Assembly: GCF_002531575.1 (NCBI RefSeq)
Contig: NZ_NWTI01000026.1
Coordinates: forward strand, 38,356 to 102,355
DNA length: 64,000 nt
Origin: Bradyrhizobium sp. Y36
GTDB lineage: Bacteria; Pseudomonadota; Alphaproteobacteria; Rhizobiales; Xanthobacteraceae
Direction of reading: 5' to 3'
Shown here: piece after piece, positions 50,905 through 58,988 of the stretch
How positions within the stretch are numbered: the first letter of the stretch is position 1
Layout: each line of letters starts with the position of its first letter
The notes under the pieces: model-generated
Told to the model about the DNA's origin: nothing
The model's input: only the letters and a program-made list of their open reading frames with translations
The model's database searches: none
Made by a program: the position numbers and the translations under genes

Positions 50905-50958
50905 GCAAGGCTCGAGCCCGCAACCGGACCGTCATGAGTGCACGGCGGCTCTCCAGCC
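50905..50958 (-). pseudogene. Degenerate tRNA-like segment resembling the CAU tRNA at 52918-52993
   Basis: Over 35 bases covering the anticodon loop through the T arm, about 29 match the intact tRNA gene 2 kb away, and all six differences are transitions. The anticodon loop reads CTCATGA and the T arm GCGGG/CTCGAGC/CTTGC still folds with G-U pairs. The D arm is missing and no 7-bp acceptor stem closes. Same strand as the intact gene. It could be an old partial duplication or an attachment-site scar. Confidence 0.5.
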
Positions 50959-50960
50959 CC

Positions 50961-52610
50961 CTATTTTGCATTCGAGAAAACATCCGCTGCATAGACGACC
51001 TTGCCGCCCACGACTGTGAGCAGAGACGCCGTGGCGCCGATTTGCTCGACGGGGACGGACATGAAGTCCCGATCGAGAATCGCGAAGTCGGCGAGCTTGC
51101 CGGTTTCGAGCGAGCCGCGCCGCGTCTCATCGAAGCAGAACCAGGCGCTTCCCATGGTGTAGAGGCGCAGGGCATCCTCGCGGCTCGGTGTTTCGTCCGG
51201 CCCGCGCGTCGATAATCCGCCGACGGTCTTGCCGTCGAGCATCCATTGCAGCGCAACGAACGGATTGTAGGACGCGACCCGATGCGCATCCGTTCCCGCC
51301 CCGACATGGACGCCCATGCGCAACGCCGCGACGATGGGCGGCATGCTGCGCGCGGCTTCGCCAACCTGCGCCACGACGCGGTCGCCGCCGAGATACATCG
51401 CGTCCTGCATGGTCCAGCCGACACCCAGGGCTTTCATCCGCGCCAGCGTTTCGGGCGAGGCGTTGTCGAGATGGGCGATGGACCAGCGCAGCGGCGCGAT
51501 CGGCGTCTCCTTGTTGACCTCTTCATAGAGATCGAGGAGCTGATGGACGGATTTGTCTTCCTGCCAATGGATCGTGACCGTCAGCCCTTGTTTGGCCGCC
51601 CAGCGAACGATCTCGAGGAACTTGTCCCTGGTCGCCGCGTCGGGCGCGTTGTTGTTGTACATGGCGCCCGTGATCCGCTCGCCGATTCCATTGAACCGCA
51701 GCATCTCGTCGCCGAATCCCATCGGCAGGAACGGCGTGAGGGTCTTGTACTCCTCGAATTCCGCGCCGACATTCTGGGCGAACAGGCTGTAGGCGACCCG
51801 CACCGACAGTGATTTCTCGCGCCAGAGCTTTTGCAAGGCGGCGTAGTGGCTGGGATAGATGCTAAAGCCCCCGGGATCCACGACCCCGGTAATTCCGAGA
51901 CGATTGAGCTCCGTGAAGAACTGCCGGGTGCCGGCGACGTTGTCTTCGAAATTCGGCCGCGGCAGGCGATCGAACAGCGCGGAGATACTGACAATGGAGC
52001 CGTTGAACCAGCCCGTGGCTTCGCCCGACGCGGCGCGCTCGGCGGTGATGCCGGCCGGCAACTGATCCGCAGATATCCCGAGGGCCTGCTGCGCCTTCGA
52101 CGTCATCAGCAACGCCGAATAGAACAGCTGGATGTAGGCCGGATTATCAGGAACGGCCGAGGTCACTTCGGCCAGGGTTGGCCGCCGCTTCTCCGCAAAT
52201 TGCAGTTCACTCCAGCCGCCGGCCACAATGATCCAGGACGCCGGGCGCGTTTTTGCCGCCTGGCGCAGGCGTTCCATGGCCTCGTCGATGGTCTTCGCGC
52301 CGATCCAGTTGACCTCGGTCGCGTAGGTGAGGCCGGCGCGCACCGCGTGAACATGGGAATCGATCAATCCCGGAATGATCGTGCGGCCGGCTGCGTCGAT
52401 GCGGCGCGTGGCGGACCCGATCAGGCCTTGCATGGCGTCGTTGCCGCCCACTGCAACGATCTTGCCGTCGCGGACCGCGAGTGCCTGCGCGGTCGTTGAT
52501 GCTGGATCGAGCGTCACGATTTTTGCGTTCGTGACAATGAGGTCGGCCTTTTGTGCGTAGGCCAAACTGGCCCAACACGAGATCAGCAAAATCGCGAGAT
52601 ATTTGCGCAT
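50961..52610 (-). CDS. Secreted amidohydrolase-family enzyme (YtcJ-like)
   Basis: The signal peptide (MRKYLAILLISCWASLAYAQ) is followed by the metal-dependent amidohydrolase fold. ADLIVTNAKIVTLDP opens the N-terminal sandwich, GRTIIPGLIDSHVHAVRAG holds the HxH ligands, and VTIHWQEDKS, IAHLDNASPE and GTDAHRVASYNPFVALQ supply later metal ligands. The YtcJ branch takes exo-type amide or cyclic substrates; specificity is unknown. The product has 549 residues. The gene sits between the decayed tRNA-like copy and the intact tRNA gene, an unusual place that may reflect acquisition. The start is at the ATG at 52610, with no good ribosome-binding site. Confidence 0.9.
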   Translation of the reverse strand: MRKYLAILLISCWASLAYAQKADLIVTNAKIVTLDPASTTAQALAVRDGKIVAVGGNDAMQGLIGSATRRIDAAGRTIIPGLIDSHVHAVRAGLTYATEVNWIGAKTIDEAMERLRQAAKTRPASWIIVAGGWSELQFAEKRRPTLAEVTSAVPDNPAYIQLFYSALLMTSKAQQALGISADQLPAGITAERAASGEATGWFNGSIVSISALFDRLPRPNFEDNVAGTRQFFTELNRLGITGVVDPGGFSIYPSHYAALQKLWREKSLSVRVAYSLFAQNVGAEFEEYKTLTPFLPMGFGDEMLRFNGIGERITGAMYNNNAPDAATRDKFLEIVRWAAKQGLTVTIHWQEDKSVHQLLDLYEEVNKETPIAPLRWSIAHLDNASPETLARMKALGVGWTMQDAMYLGGDRVVAQVGEAARSMPPIVAALRMGVHVGAGTDAHRVASYNPFVALQWMLDGKTVGGLSTRGPDETPSREDALRLYTMGSAWFCFDETRRGSLETGKLADFAILDRDFMSVPVEQIGATASLLTVVGGKVVYAADVFSNAK

Positions 52611-52858
52611 GTTCAGTCCCGGAATGAGAGCGCTAAGCGTGAGAGAGGTACCGCCGCCGCGGGATGCACGCGCGGACGTCGGGTGTCGCAATGGGAGTGT
52701 CGCGATCTTGATCATGTCTGGCTGCCGGTCCACTGAAAAATTCGGTAGAGGCCTTCACAGCCCGCCTTCGCCCGGCGGGCTTCGGCGCGGCAGCCTTCGC
52801 CCGCTTCGCTCGCAGTTCGTCCGTCTTCGCTTCCGCTGCACTCCAGCTACGCCGGACA

Positions 52859-52920
52859 CCACGCTTCGCCCTCGCTCTGCGCTTGGCTGCGCCACGCGTA
52901 GCCCGCAGGGCGAAGCGTGG
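52859..52920. repeat. 14-bp perfect inverted repeat abutting and including the tRNA CCA end
   Basis: CCACGCTTCGCCCT at 52859-52872 and AGGGCGAAGCGTGG at 52907-52920 are exact reverse complements with a 34-base loop. The right arm includes the encoded CCA of the tRNA gene (52918-52920). The neighbouring 52770-52860 sequence repeats CTTCGC/TTCGCT strings, like the tRNA-flanking repeats known from this group. It may aid tRNA termination or 3' processing. Confidence 0.65.
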
Positions 52921-52993
52921 TGGGCCCGGCAGGACTCGAACCTGCAACCAGACCGTTATGAGCGGCCGGCTCTAACCATTGAGCTACAGGCCC
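52918..52993 (-). tRNA. tRNA with CAU anticodon, probably tRNA-Ile2 (lysidine-modified)
   Basis: Acceptor strands GGGCCTG and CGGGCCC pair (6 Watson-Crick, 1 G-U), the discriminator is A and the CCA is encoded. The D arm has GCTC/GAGC, the anticodon loop is CTCATAA, and the T arm is GCAGG/TTCGAGT/CCTGC. CAU can be elongator Met or Ile2; the acceptor stem resembles that of E. coli Ile2 (GGCCCC), so Ile2 is preferred. It is 76 bases long. Confidence 0.9.
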
Positions 52994-53328
52994 CGCCGCG
53001 AGCGGCTCGCGGGAACGCGCGGCCGGCAACGGTGCGCGGTTCGTTTACAGGGATGGGGGCGGGGGTGCAATGCTGGCCCGGGTGGATGGGAACGCCGAAG
53101 CAGCATCGCCGGAGATTTCTATATAACCGAAATTGGCGATGATGTCTGTATACCCCTGTTTTGCCCGACGAAGCAAAACGACCTCGTCCGGGTCCGTTTT
53201 TCGGGGTTGCTAACCCTTTGAAATTGCTAGCCTCGTCTACTGTGCATGGGGTTGTTTTGCGACTTTTTGGTATGGAGGGGGCCAACCAAACCCCCTCCGG
53301 CTTCGTACTGCCTATGGCCGAGCCTTCG
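52994..53328. other. Intergenic spacer, nothing identified
   Basis: About 335 bases between the tRNA gene and the end of a Bug gene. It probably holds the tRNA promoter near 53010-53060. No coding frame, hairpin or repeat could be supported. Confidence 0.4.
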
Positions 53329-54303
53329 CTAGTCCACCGAGACCCCGGCGAACTCCACCACCTTGCGCCACTTCTCGGTCTCGTCAGCGACCAGCTTGCC
53401 GAACTCGGCCGGCGTCATCGGCTTGGGGAGGCCGCCGACTTCCGTGAGGCGGGCGACGACCTTCGGGTCCTTCAGCACTTCGCCGACGGCCTTGTTGAGG
53501 GTCTCGACCACCTCGCTTGGGGTGCCCTTCGGCGCGGAGATGCCGTAGAAGCCGACCGATTCGAAGCCCGGCACGGTCTCGGCGATCGCGGGCACGTCAG
53601 GCACGCTCGGCCAGCGCTGCGGTGAGGTCACGCCGAGCGCGCGGACGTTGCCGCCCTTGGCCTGCTCCAGCGCGGAGGGCAGATTGTCGAAGATCAGCTG
53701 CACCTTGTTGGAGATGATGTCGGGGAAGGCGATCGCCGAGCCCCGATAGGGCACGTGGATCATGTCGCACTTGGTCATCGCCTTGAACAGCTCGGCCGAC
53801 ATGTGCACCGAGGTGCCGTTGCCGGAGGAGGCATAGGAGATCTTGCCGGGATTGGCCTTGCAATAGTCGATGAACTCCTGGACCGACTTCGCCGGGAACG
53901 CGTTGGAGACGACCAGCATGTTGGTGAGCTGCATGATGCTCGCCACCGGCACGGTGTCGCGGATGAAGTCGAACGGCAGCTTCTTGTAGAGCGAGGTCGA
54001 GATCGCGTTGTTGGGCGCGACGAACAGCAGCGTGTAGCCGTCGGGGGCTGAGTTGATCGCAGCCGCGGCGGCGATGTTGCCGCCGGAGCCGGCCTTGTTC
54101 TCGACGATGAATTGCTGGCCGAGCCGGTCCGACAGCGCCTGCGCCATGATCCGCGCCACGATGTCGACCGGGCCGCCGGCGGCGAAGCCGATGAACCAGT
54201 GCACGGGGCGGTCGGGGTAAGCGGCGGAGGCGGGAGGAGGGGCGCTGAAAAGACCTGAGAGAACCGCGAGCCCGAAAACACCCCGACGCAAAATTCGCAA
54301 CAT
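53329..54303 (-). CDS. Bug/TctC-family transporter receptor
   Basis: A signal peptide (LRRGVFGLAVLSGLFSAPPPASA) is followed by the Bug pattern: YPDRPVHWFIGFAAGGPVDIVARIMAQALSDRLGQQFIVENKAGSGGNIAAAAAINSAPDGYTLLFV. HVPYRGSAIAFPDIISNKVQLIFDNLPSALEQ also fits. GGGAGGCGTC precedes the ATG at 54303 exactly, so the 324-residue form is favoured over the ATG at 54315. No TctAB genes are adjacent. It diverges from a TAXI-type receptor gene 106 bases away. Confidence 0.93.
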   Translation of the reverse strand: MLRILRRGVFGLAVLSGLFSAPPPASAAYPDRPVHWFIGFAAGGPVDIVARIMAQALSDRLGQQFIVENKAGSGGNIAAAAAINSAPDGYTLLFVAPNNAISTSLYKKLPFDFIRDTVPVASIMQLTNMLVVSNAFPAKSVQEFIDYCKANPGKISYASSGNGTSVHMSAELFKAMTKCDMIHVPYRGSAIAFPDIISNKVQLIFDNLPSALEQAKGGNVRALGVTSPQRWPSVPDVPAIAETVPGFESVGFYGISAPKGTPSEVVETLNKAVGEVLKDPKVVARLTEVGGLPKPMTPAEFGKLVADETEKWRKVVEFAGVSVD

Positions 54304-54409
54304 GACGCCTCCCATTGCATTATTGTCGTTGGGGGCATGCTTTCACAAAATCGGCGCCCTGCCTACATCGCCGCAAGTCGGTGTTGACGCAGGCCCGTCA
54401 GGGACGACC

Positions 54410-55372
54410 ATGAGATTCGCGATCATCGTTCTCGCAGCCGCGTTGCTCGCCGGCCCTGCTGCTGCTCAAACCGGAGGCACGGCCATTTCGACCACGACGA
54501 TCAGTCTGGGGACTGCAACGCCCGGCGGCGGCTTTCCGCTCTATGGCAACGCCTTCGCCGAGGTGATGAACGCGGCCGATCCGCAAATGTCGATCGCGCC
54601 CCGCAACACCAAGGGCAGCAACGAGAACATTCCGCTGCTGGAGAAGGGCGAGCTCGATCTCGCGCTGGTCGCGGGCGAGCCGGCCTATGAGGCCTTTGCC
54701 GGCATCGGCCGCGCGCCCGTGCGGCTGAAGATATTGACGGCGATCTACTCCAACCCCGGCATGTTCGTGGTGCGGGCGGACAGTCCCTACAAGACGATCA
54801 GGGATCTCGTCGGTCAGCCCGTCGCCTTCGGCGCCAAGGGCTCGGGCCTGCCGATCCTGGCGCGCTACGTGCTCGATGGGCTCGGGTTGAAGCAGGACGA
54901 GGATTTTAGGGCGGTCTATCTCGACCGCGCCGGCGACGGCCCCGCGATGGTCGAGGACGGCCGCGTCGCCGCGCTGTGGGGCGCCGGCATCGGCTGGCCC
55001 GGCTTTGCCGCGGTGGCCTCGAGCGCATCAGGCGCGCGCTTCATTGCCCCCAGCGTGGAGGAGATGACCCGCATCCGCGCCAAGCATTCCTTCCTGAAGC
55101 CGCTGCTGGTGCCGGCGAACAGCTATCCGCAACAGACCGCGCCGATCGCCTCGCTGGGATCCTGGAGCTTCGTGCTGACGCGCGAGGATCTGCCCGACGA
55201 TGTCGCCTATCGCCTGGCGAAGACGTTGCACGGTGTCGAAGCAAATTTCTGCAAGAAGCTCGCCCAGGCCTGCGAGACCACGGCGTCGAACACGGTCGCG
55301 GCGGCGCCAAGGCCGGAGCTGATCCATCCCGGCGTGATGAATTATTTTCGCGAGATCGGCGTGGTGAAATGA
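54410..55372 (+). CDS. TAXI-family TRAP transporter solute-binding protein
   Basis: A 320-residue exported protein: signal peptide MRFAIIVLAAALLAGPAAAQ, then ISLGTATPGGGFPLYGNAFAEVMNAADPQMSIAPRNTKGSNENIPLLEKGELDLALVAGEPAYEAF. The sequence matches the TRAP-associated extracytoplasmic immunogenic (TAXI) pattern, and IRDLVGQPVAFGAKGSGLPILARYVLDGLGL confirms it. AGGGACGACC precedes the ATG. TRAP membrane subunits are not in the window. It diverges from the Bug gene. Confidence 0.9.
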   Translation: MRFAIIVLAAALLAGPAAAQTGGTAISTTTISLGTATPGGGFPLYGNAFAEVMNAADPQMSIAPRNTKGSNENIPLLEKGELDLALVAGEPAYEAFAGIGRAPVRLKILTAIYSNPGMFVVRADSPYKTIRDLVGQPVAFGAKGSGLPILARYVLDGLGLKQDEDFRAVYLDRAGDGPAMVEDGRVAALWGAGIGWPGFAAVASSASGARFIAPSVEEMTRIRAKHSFLKPLLVPANSYPQQTAPIASLGSWSFVLTREDLPDDVAYRLAKTLHGVEANFCKKLAQACETTASNTVAAAPRPELIHPGVMNYFREIGVVK

Positions 55373-55390
55373 CGGTCGCCTAAGGCAACC

Positions 55391-55493
55391 GGCATTCCGG
55401 GGCGCGTTGAAGACGCGAACCCGGAATCTCGAGATCGCCCGGTGCGCAATTGTGCATCTGAGGTTCGGTGCTTCGCACCGCCCCGGCATGACG
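55391..55493. repeat. Palindromic intergenic repeat (Bradyrhizobium-type)
   Basis: Begins GGCATTCCGGGGCGCG and ends GCCCCGGCATGACG, near-inverse ends with inner motifs CCCGGAATCTCGAGA and TTCGGTGCTTCGCACCG. I recall this layout as a frequent Bradyrhizobium intergenic repeat. It fills the space between the convergent TAXI and LivK-type genes. Confidence 0.6.
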
Positions 55494-55513
55494 ATCGCTT
55501 TAGGCGATCGTCA
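55489..55513. terminator. Perfect 10-bp hairpin overlapping a stop codon
   Basis: TGACGATCGC (55489-55498), loop TTTAG, GCGATCGTCA (55504-55513). The right arm contains the TGA stop of the LivK-type gene on the minus strand. There is no T-tract, so a bidirectional transcript-end or stabilising structure is more likely than a classic terminator. Confidence 0.5.
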
Positions 55514-56725
55514 CTTCTTCACCAGCGGGCATGCCGGGTCCGGCGGACCGAACGCCTTGTCGCCGGAGATGGTGGTGAGGATCTTGTAATAGTCCCACGG
55601 ATATTTGCTCTCCTCCGGCGTCTTCACCTGCACCAGCCAGAGGTCGTGCACCATCAGATTGTCCTCGCGCAATTTGCCGTTGCGGGCGAAGAAATCCTCG
55701 ATCGGCTTTTCGCGCATCTTGGCGGCGACCTTGAGCGGATCGTCGGTGCCGGTTTCCTTGATGGCGTTGAGATAGTGCATCACGCTGGAATAGACGCCGG
55801 CCTGCCACATCGACGGCATCTTGTTCATCTTGGCGAAGTAGCGCTTCGACCATTCGCGGGTCTTGTCGTCCATGTCCCAATAGAACGACGTCGTCAGCAA
55901 CAGGCCTTGCGCCGCCTGCAGGCCGAGGCCGTGGATGTCGGTGATCAGCGCCAGCAGCGCCGCCATCTGCTGGCCGCCCTTGAACACGCCGAACTCCGAG
56001 CCGGTCTTGATCTCGTTCATGTTGTTGGGGGGGCCCGCCGCAATGCCGATGATCTTGGCCTTGGAGGCCTGCGCCTGCAGCACGAAGGAGGAGAGGTCGG
56101 GCGTTGCCAGCGGCGGCCGCACCGAGCCCAGCACCTTGCCGCCATTGGCGGTGACGACGGCGGAGGCATCGCGCTCCAGCGAATGGCCGAAGGCGTAATC
56201 GTCGGTGATGAAGAACCAGCTGTCGCCGCCGCGCTTGACCACCGCGTCCGCGGTGCCGACCGCGAGCGCGCGGGTGTCGAACACCCACTGGATCGCGTAA
56301 GGCGAGCAGAACTTGCCGTGGAAATCGGCAGTGCCGGTGGAGTGGGTGATGAACAGCCGCTTCTTCTCGTTGGCGATGTTCTGCACCGCGAGCCCGACCG
56401 CCGAGACCGGCACGTCGACGATAAGATCGACCTGCTCGACGTCGAACCAGCGCCGCGCGAGCGAGGCGCCGATGTCGGCCTTGAGCTGATGGTCGCCGAC
56501 CACGACGCTGATCGGCTTGCCGAGCACGGTGCCGCCGAAATCGTCGATCGCCATCTGCGCCGCCGTCACCGAGCCCTGGCCGGTCGGCGCGGAGGCCGGG
56601 CCGTTCATGTCGGTGAGCACGCCGATCTTGACGATGTCGTCGGAAACCTGCGCCATTGCGGCACCCGACATCAGCGTCGCCGCCAGCGCGGCGGCGACCG
56701 GTAGTCCAAATCTCGTTGGATTCAC
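55511..56725 (-). CDS. Branched-chain amino acid ABC transporter-type substrate-binding protein (Peripla_BP_6)
   Basis: GTG start at 56725 with GGAGGAG upstream. Signal peptide (LPVAAALAATLMSGAAMAQ), then IVKIGVLTDMNGPASAPTGQGSVTAAQMAIDDFGGTVLGKPISVVVGDHQLKADIGASLARRWFDVEQVDLIVDVPVSAVGLAVQNIANEKKRLFITHSTGTADF. This is the Type I periplasmic-binding fold of LivK/AmiC relatives. No permease or ATPase genes follow. The ligand could be an amide or an amino acid-like compound; the sequence alone does not say. Confidence 0.92.
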   Translation of the reverse strand: MNPTRFGLPVAAALAATLMSGAAMAQVSDDIVKIGVLTDMNGPASAPTGQGSVTAAQMAIDDFGGTVLGKPISVVVGDHQLKADIGASLARRWFDVEQVDLIVDVPVSAVGLAVQNIANEKKRLFITHSTGTADFHGKFCSPYAIQWVFDTRALAVGTADAVVKRGGDSWFFITDDYAFGHSLERDASAVVTANGGKVLGSVRPPLATPDLSSFVLQAQASKAKIIGIAAGPPNNMNEIKTGSEFGVFKGGQQMAALLALITDIHGLGLQAAQGLLLTTSFYWDMDDKTREWSKRYFAKMNKMPSMWQAGVYSSVMHYLNAIKETGTDDPLKVAAKMREKPIEDFFARNGKLREDNLMVHDLWLVQVKTPEESKYPWDYYKILTTISGDKAFGPPDPACPLVKK

Positions 56726-56825
56726 GTTGCTCCTCCCCTGATCCGGCGCGTTGGCCGGTGTTGCCCCGGGTGTGCCCCCGGCTGAATTGGTTTCTTTTGC
56801 AACTATTTGGGGGCGGGCGTCAATG

Positions 56826-57719
56826 TCAGGCTGCGAAGCGGATCTGGCCTGCGGGCGAGGGATCGTAGCCGGTCAGCTCCTCGGCGCGCTGCCGCAGCCG
56901 TCTTTCGCCGAGAAACCGGAGCAGGGCCTGCATCGGCGGGCGGAAATAGCTGCGCTGCCGCATCGCAAGGTCGAAATTCTCCCAGACCAGCGGCACGAAA
57001 TCGAGACCCGCCGAGCGCGCCGTGGCGCGTGTCGCGATGCCGCAATCGGCCTGGCCGGCGCGAACCAGTTCGGCAAGGTCCGGACCGGTCAGGCATGGGG
57101 TATCGACCCGGCGCAAATCGCGTGTCGAAGCGCCCGCGCGCTTCAGCAGCACGTCGAGCAGCATCTGCGCGCCCGTGCCTTGTTGCCGCATCGCCATCCT
57201 GGCGCCGAGCGTGAGCACGTCGGTCAGGCCGTGCAGGTGTTTGGGATTGCCTTGCGGCAGCACGAGACCCTGCTCGCGGCGCACGAACGCGACCAGCACC
57301 GCATCATGCAGGTCGGGCGCCGCGCGCAGCGCTTCGACGCTGGCATCGCCGGCGAGGTCATTGGTTGCGTCGAGGCCGTGGAAGTGCACCGCCGCCGCCA
57401 TCACCTCGTTACGCTGCAAGCGCTCGAGCCCGCGCACGCTGCCCTCGCTCATCGATCCCAGGCCCGAGCCGGATTCGCGCAAGGCCCAGTCCAGCAGTTC
57501 GTCCTGGCTGCCGCCGACGACCGGCGGCGGCTCGGCGATCAGCATGCCGGCCGGACGCGCGAGGCCCGACAGCACCCAGAGATCGAGCTCGTGTCGTGGG
57601 AAGAGCCACTTCCCGGTCACCTTGGTGCAGGGGATCGCGCCGGTGGTGACGAGTTCGTAGAGCTTGCGTTCGCCGAGCCGAAGATAGTCGGCGGCTTCGC
57701 TGGTCGTCAGGAATTCCAT
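56826..57719 (-). CDS. Helix-turn-helix protein fused to periplasmic-binding-like ligand domain (molybdate/tungstate regulator type)
   Basis: Residues 1-55 are an excisionase/MerR-like DNA-binding domain: MEFLTTSEAADYLRLGERKLYELVTTGAIPCTKVTGKWLFPRHELDLW. The rest is a PBP-like domain (SGLGSMSEGSVRGLERLQRNEVMAAAVHF ... MAMRQQGTGAQMLLDVLL ... GQADCGIATRATARSAGLDFVPLVWENFDLAMRQRSYF). The same domain type ends the MoeA fusion at 60108-62057. In related bacteria such one-component regulators respond to molybdate or tungstate. It diverges from the TupA-like gene. Confidence 0.9.
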   Translation of the reverse strand: MEFLTTSEAADYLRLGERKLYELVTTGAIPCTKVTGKWLFPRHELDLWVLSGLARPAGMLIAEPPPVVGGSQDELLDWALRESGSGLGSMSEGSVRGLERLQRNEVMAAAVHFHGLDATNDLAGDASVEALRAAPDLHDAVLVAFVRREQGLVLPQGNPKHLHGLTDVLTLGARMAMRQQGTGAQMLLDVLLKRAGASTRDLRRVDTPCLTGPDLAELVRAGQADCGIATRATARSAGLDFVPLVWENFDLAMRQRSYFRPPMQALLRFLGERRLRQRAEELTGYDPSPAGQIRFAA

Positions 57720-58106
57720 CCTGCATTCCTATGCAAATTCTTGCTTCTTTTTGACGTTCGACGCAGGTGGAATTCTGCATTTCAATTTTCGTCCGCCGGG
57801 ACCATGCCTGATGATCTCGTTGCTTTGCAACACATCCGCATGCGCGATTTCTGCTTTGGTGAACGATCCTGCAGCACACGCTTGGTGCGCGTGATTGCAA
57901 TCGGTATGCCGATCCGCGTTGCCGAAATTTCCCGAGCATCACGATGGCGGCGACGCGGCGAAGCCCGTCGCCGGTAGTGACTTGGTTTGCGCTCTATCTG
58001 TTGTTGTCCGCTTCAAGCGCCGCAGCGCGCAAATGCGCAAAGGCGTCACGAGTGCGGCGCAATCGATGATCATCATGATCATGTCATAGCCAATGGGAAC
58101 CTGATC
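57720..58106. promoter_or_regulatory. Divergent regulatory spacer with ATGATCAT repeats
   Basis: A 387-base spacer between the HTH-PBP gene and the TupA-like gene. Two copies of the palindrome ATGATCAT (58066-58073 and 58075-58082) lie 24-41 bases before the TupA-like start. GCAT/ATGC-rich pieces occur near 57722-57745. The regulator gene next door is the natural candidate to bind here. No gene seen. Confidence 0.45.
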
Positions 58107-58934
58107 ATGGGCCGCCTGTCCGTTGCATTCGCGCTCTTCTGCGGCCTCACCGCGGGTGTTGCGGCCTCATCCGCGGAGGACCGCGGCATCGTCCTCGCCA
58201 CGACGACCGCGACACAGGAGTCCGGCCTGCTCGAATATCTGCTGCCGATCTTCCACGACAAGACCGGCATCGAGGTGACGGTGATCGCGCGCCGCACCGA
58301 TGAGGTGCTGAACGGGCCGCGCAGGGGCGAGGCCGACGTCGTGCTGATGCATGCCCGGCCGCAGGAGGAGAAGTTCGTCGCCGACGGCTTGGGCGTGAAA
58401 CGCTTCGACGTGATGTACAACGACTATGTGCTGATCGGGCCGAAGAGCGACCCCGCGGCCGTGAAGGGCAAGGACATCGCGACGGCGCTGAAGGCGATCG
58501 AAGCCAAAGGCGCGCCGTTCGTGACGCGCGGCGACCGCTCCGGTACTCACGCCGCGGAGCTCGCGCTTTGGATCGTCGCCGGCATCGACATCGCGGCCGC
58601 CAAGGGCGCCTGGTATCGCGAGGCCGGACAGGGTATGGCCTCGGCCCTCGACGCCGCGCGCGCCGCCAATGCCTACGTCCTGTCGGACCGCGGCAGCTGG
58701 ATCGCCTTCCGGGATCGCGGCGATCTCGACATCGTCGTCGAAGGTGACAAGCGGCTGCTCAATCAGTACGGCGTGATGCTGGTCAATCCGGAGAAGTTTC
58801 CGAACGTGAAGAGGGAACTGGCGCAGACCTTCATCGACTGGCTGATCTCGCCGGAAGGGCAGGCGGCGATCGCAGGTTACAAGGTCGACGGCCAGCAGCT
58901 GTTCTTCCCCAATGCGGGCAAGTCCGGCGGTTGA
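58107..58934 (+). CDS. TupA-like tungstate/molybdate-type substrate-binding protein
   Basis: Signal peptide (MGRLSVAFALFCGLTAGVAASS), then IVLATTTATQESGLLEYLLPIFHDKTGIEVTVIARRTDEVLNGPRRGEADVVLMHARPQEEKFVADGLGVKRFDVMYNDYVLIGP. This is the TupA/PBP-like_2 pattern: T-T-T-x-T-Q-x-S-G-L-L and M-Y-N-D-Y/F-V-L-I-G-P. The fold binds tungstate or molybdate. No tupB/tupC genes are adjacent, but two MoeA-type genes follow, linking it to molybdenum cofactor metabolism. The product has 275 residues. Confidence 0.85.
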   Translation: MGRLSVAFALFCGLTAGVAASSAEDRGIVLATTTATQESGLLEYLLPIFHDKTGIEVTVIARRTDEVLNGPRRGEADVVLMHARPQEEKFVADGLGVKRFDVMYNDYVLIGPKSDPAAVKGKDIATALKAIEAKGAPFVTRGDRSGTHAAELALWIVAGIDIAAAKGAWYREAGQGMASALDAARAANAYVLSDRGSWIAFRDRGDLDIVVEGDKRLLNQYGVMLVNPEKFPNVKRELAQTFIDWLISPEGQAAIAGYKVDGQQLFFPNAGKSGG

Positions 58935-58988
58935 CGTCCTCATCGCCGGCGGTTGCCAAACCGTGCGATGCATGGTCCATCATGGCGC

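Larger units (their letters stand above)
50360..50960. other. 600-base non-coding or decayed region
   Basis: This stretch lacks an intact gene. It contains a 16-bp inverted repeat (50715-50795) and a tRNA-like segment (50905-50958), listed separately. A minus-strand stretch around 50620-50735 reads KCTATVITPTDQGSAQKTYT and then VVIIVGSDRHVIDVAQGVT, which looks like a protein remnant without start or context. I see decay rather than function. Confidence 0.4.
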
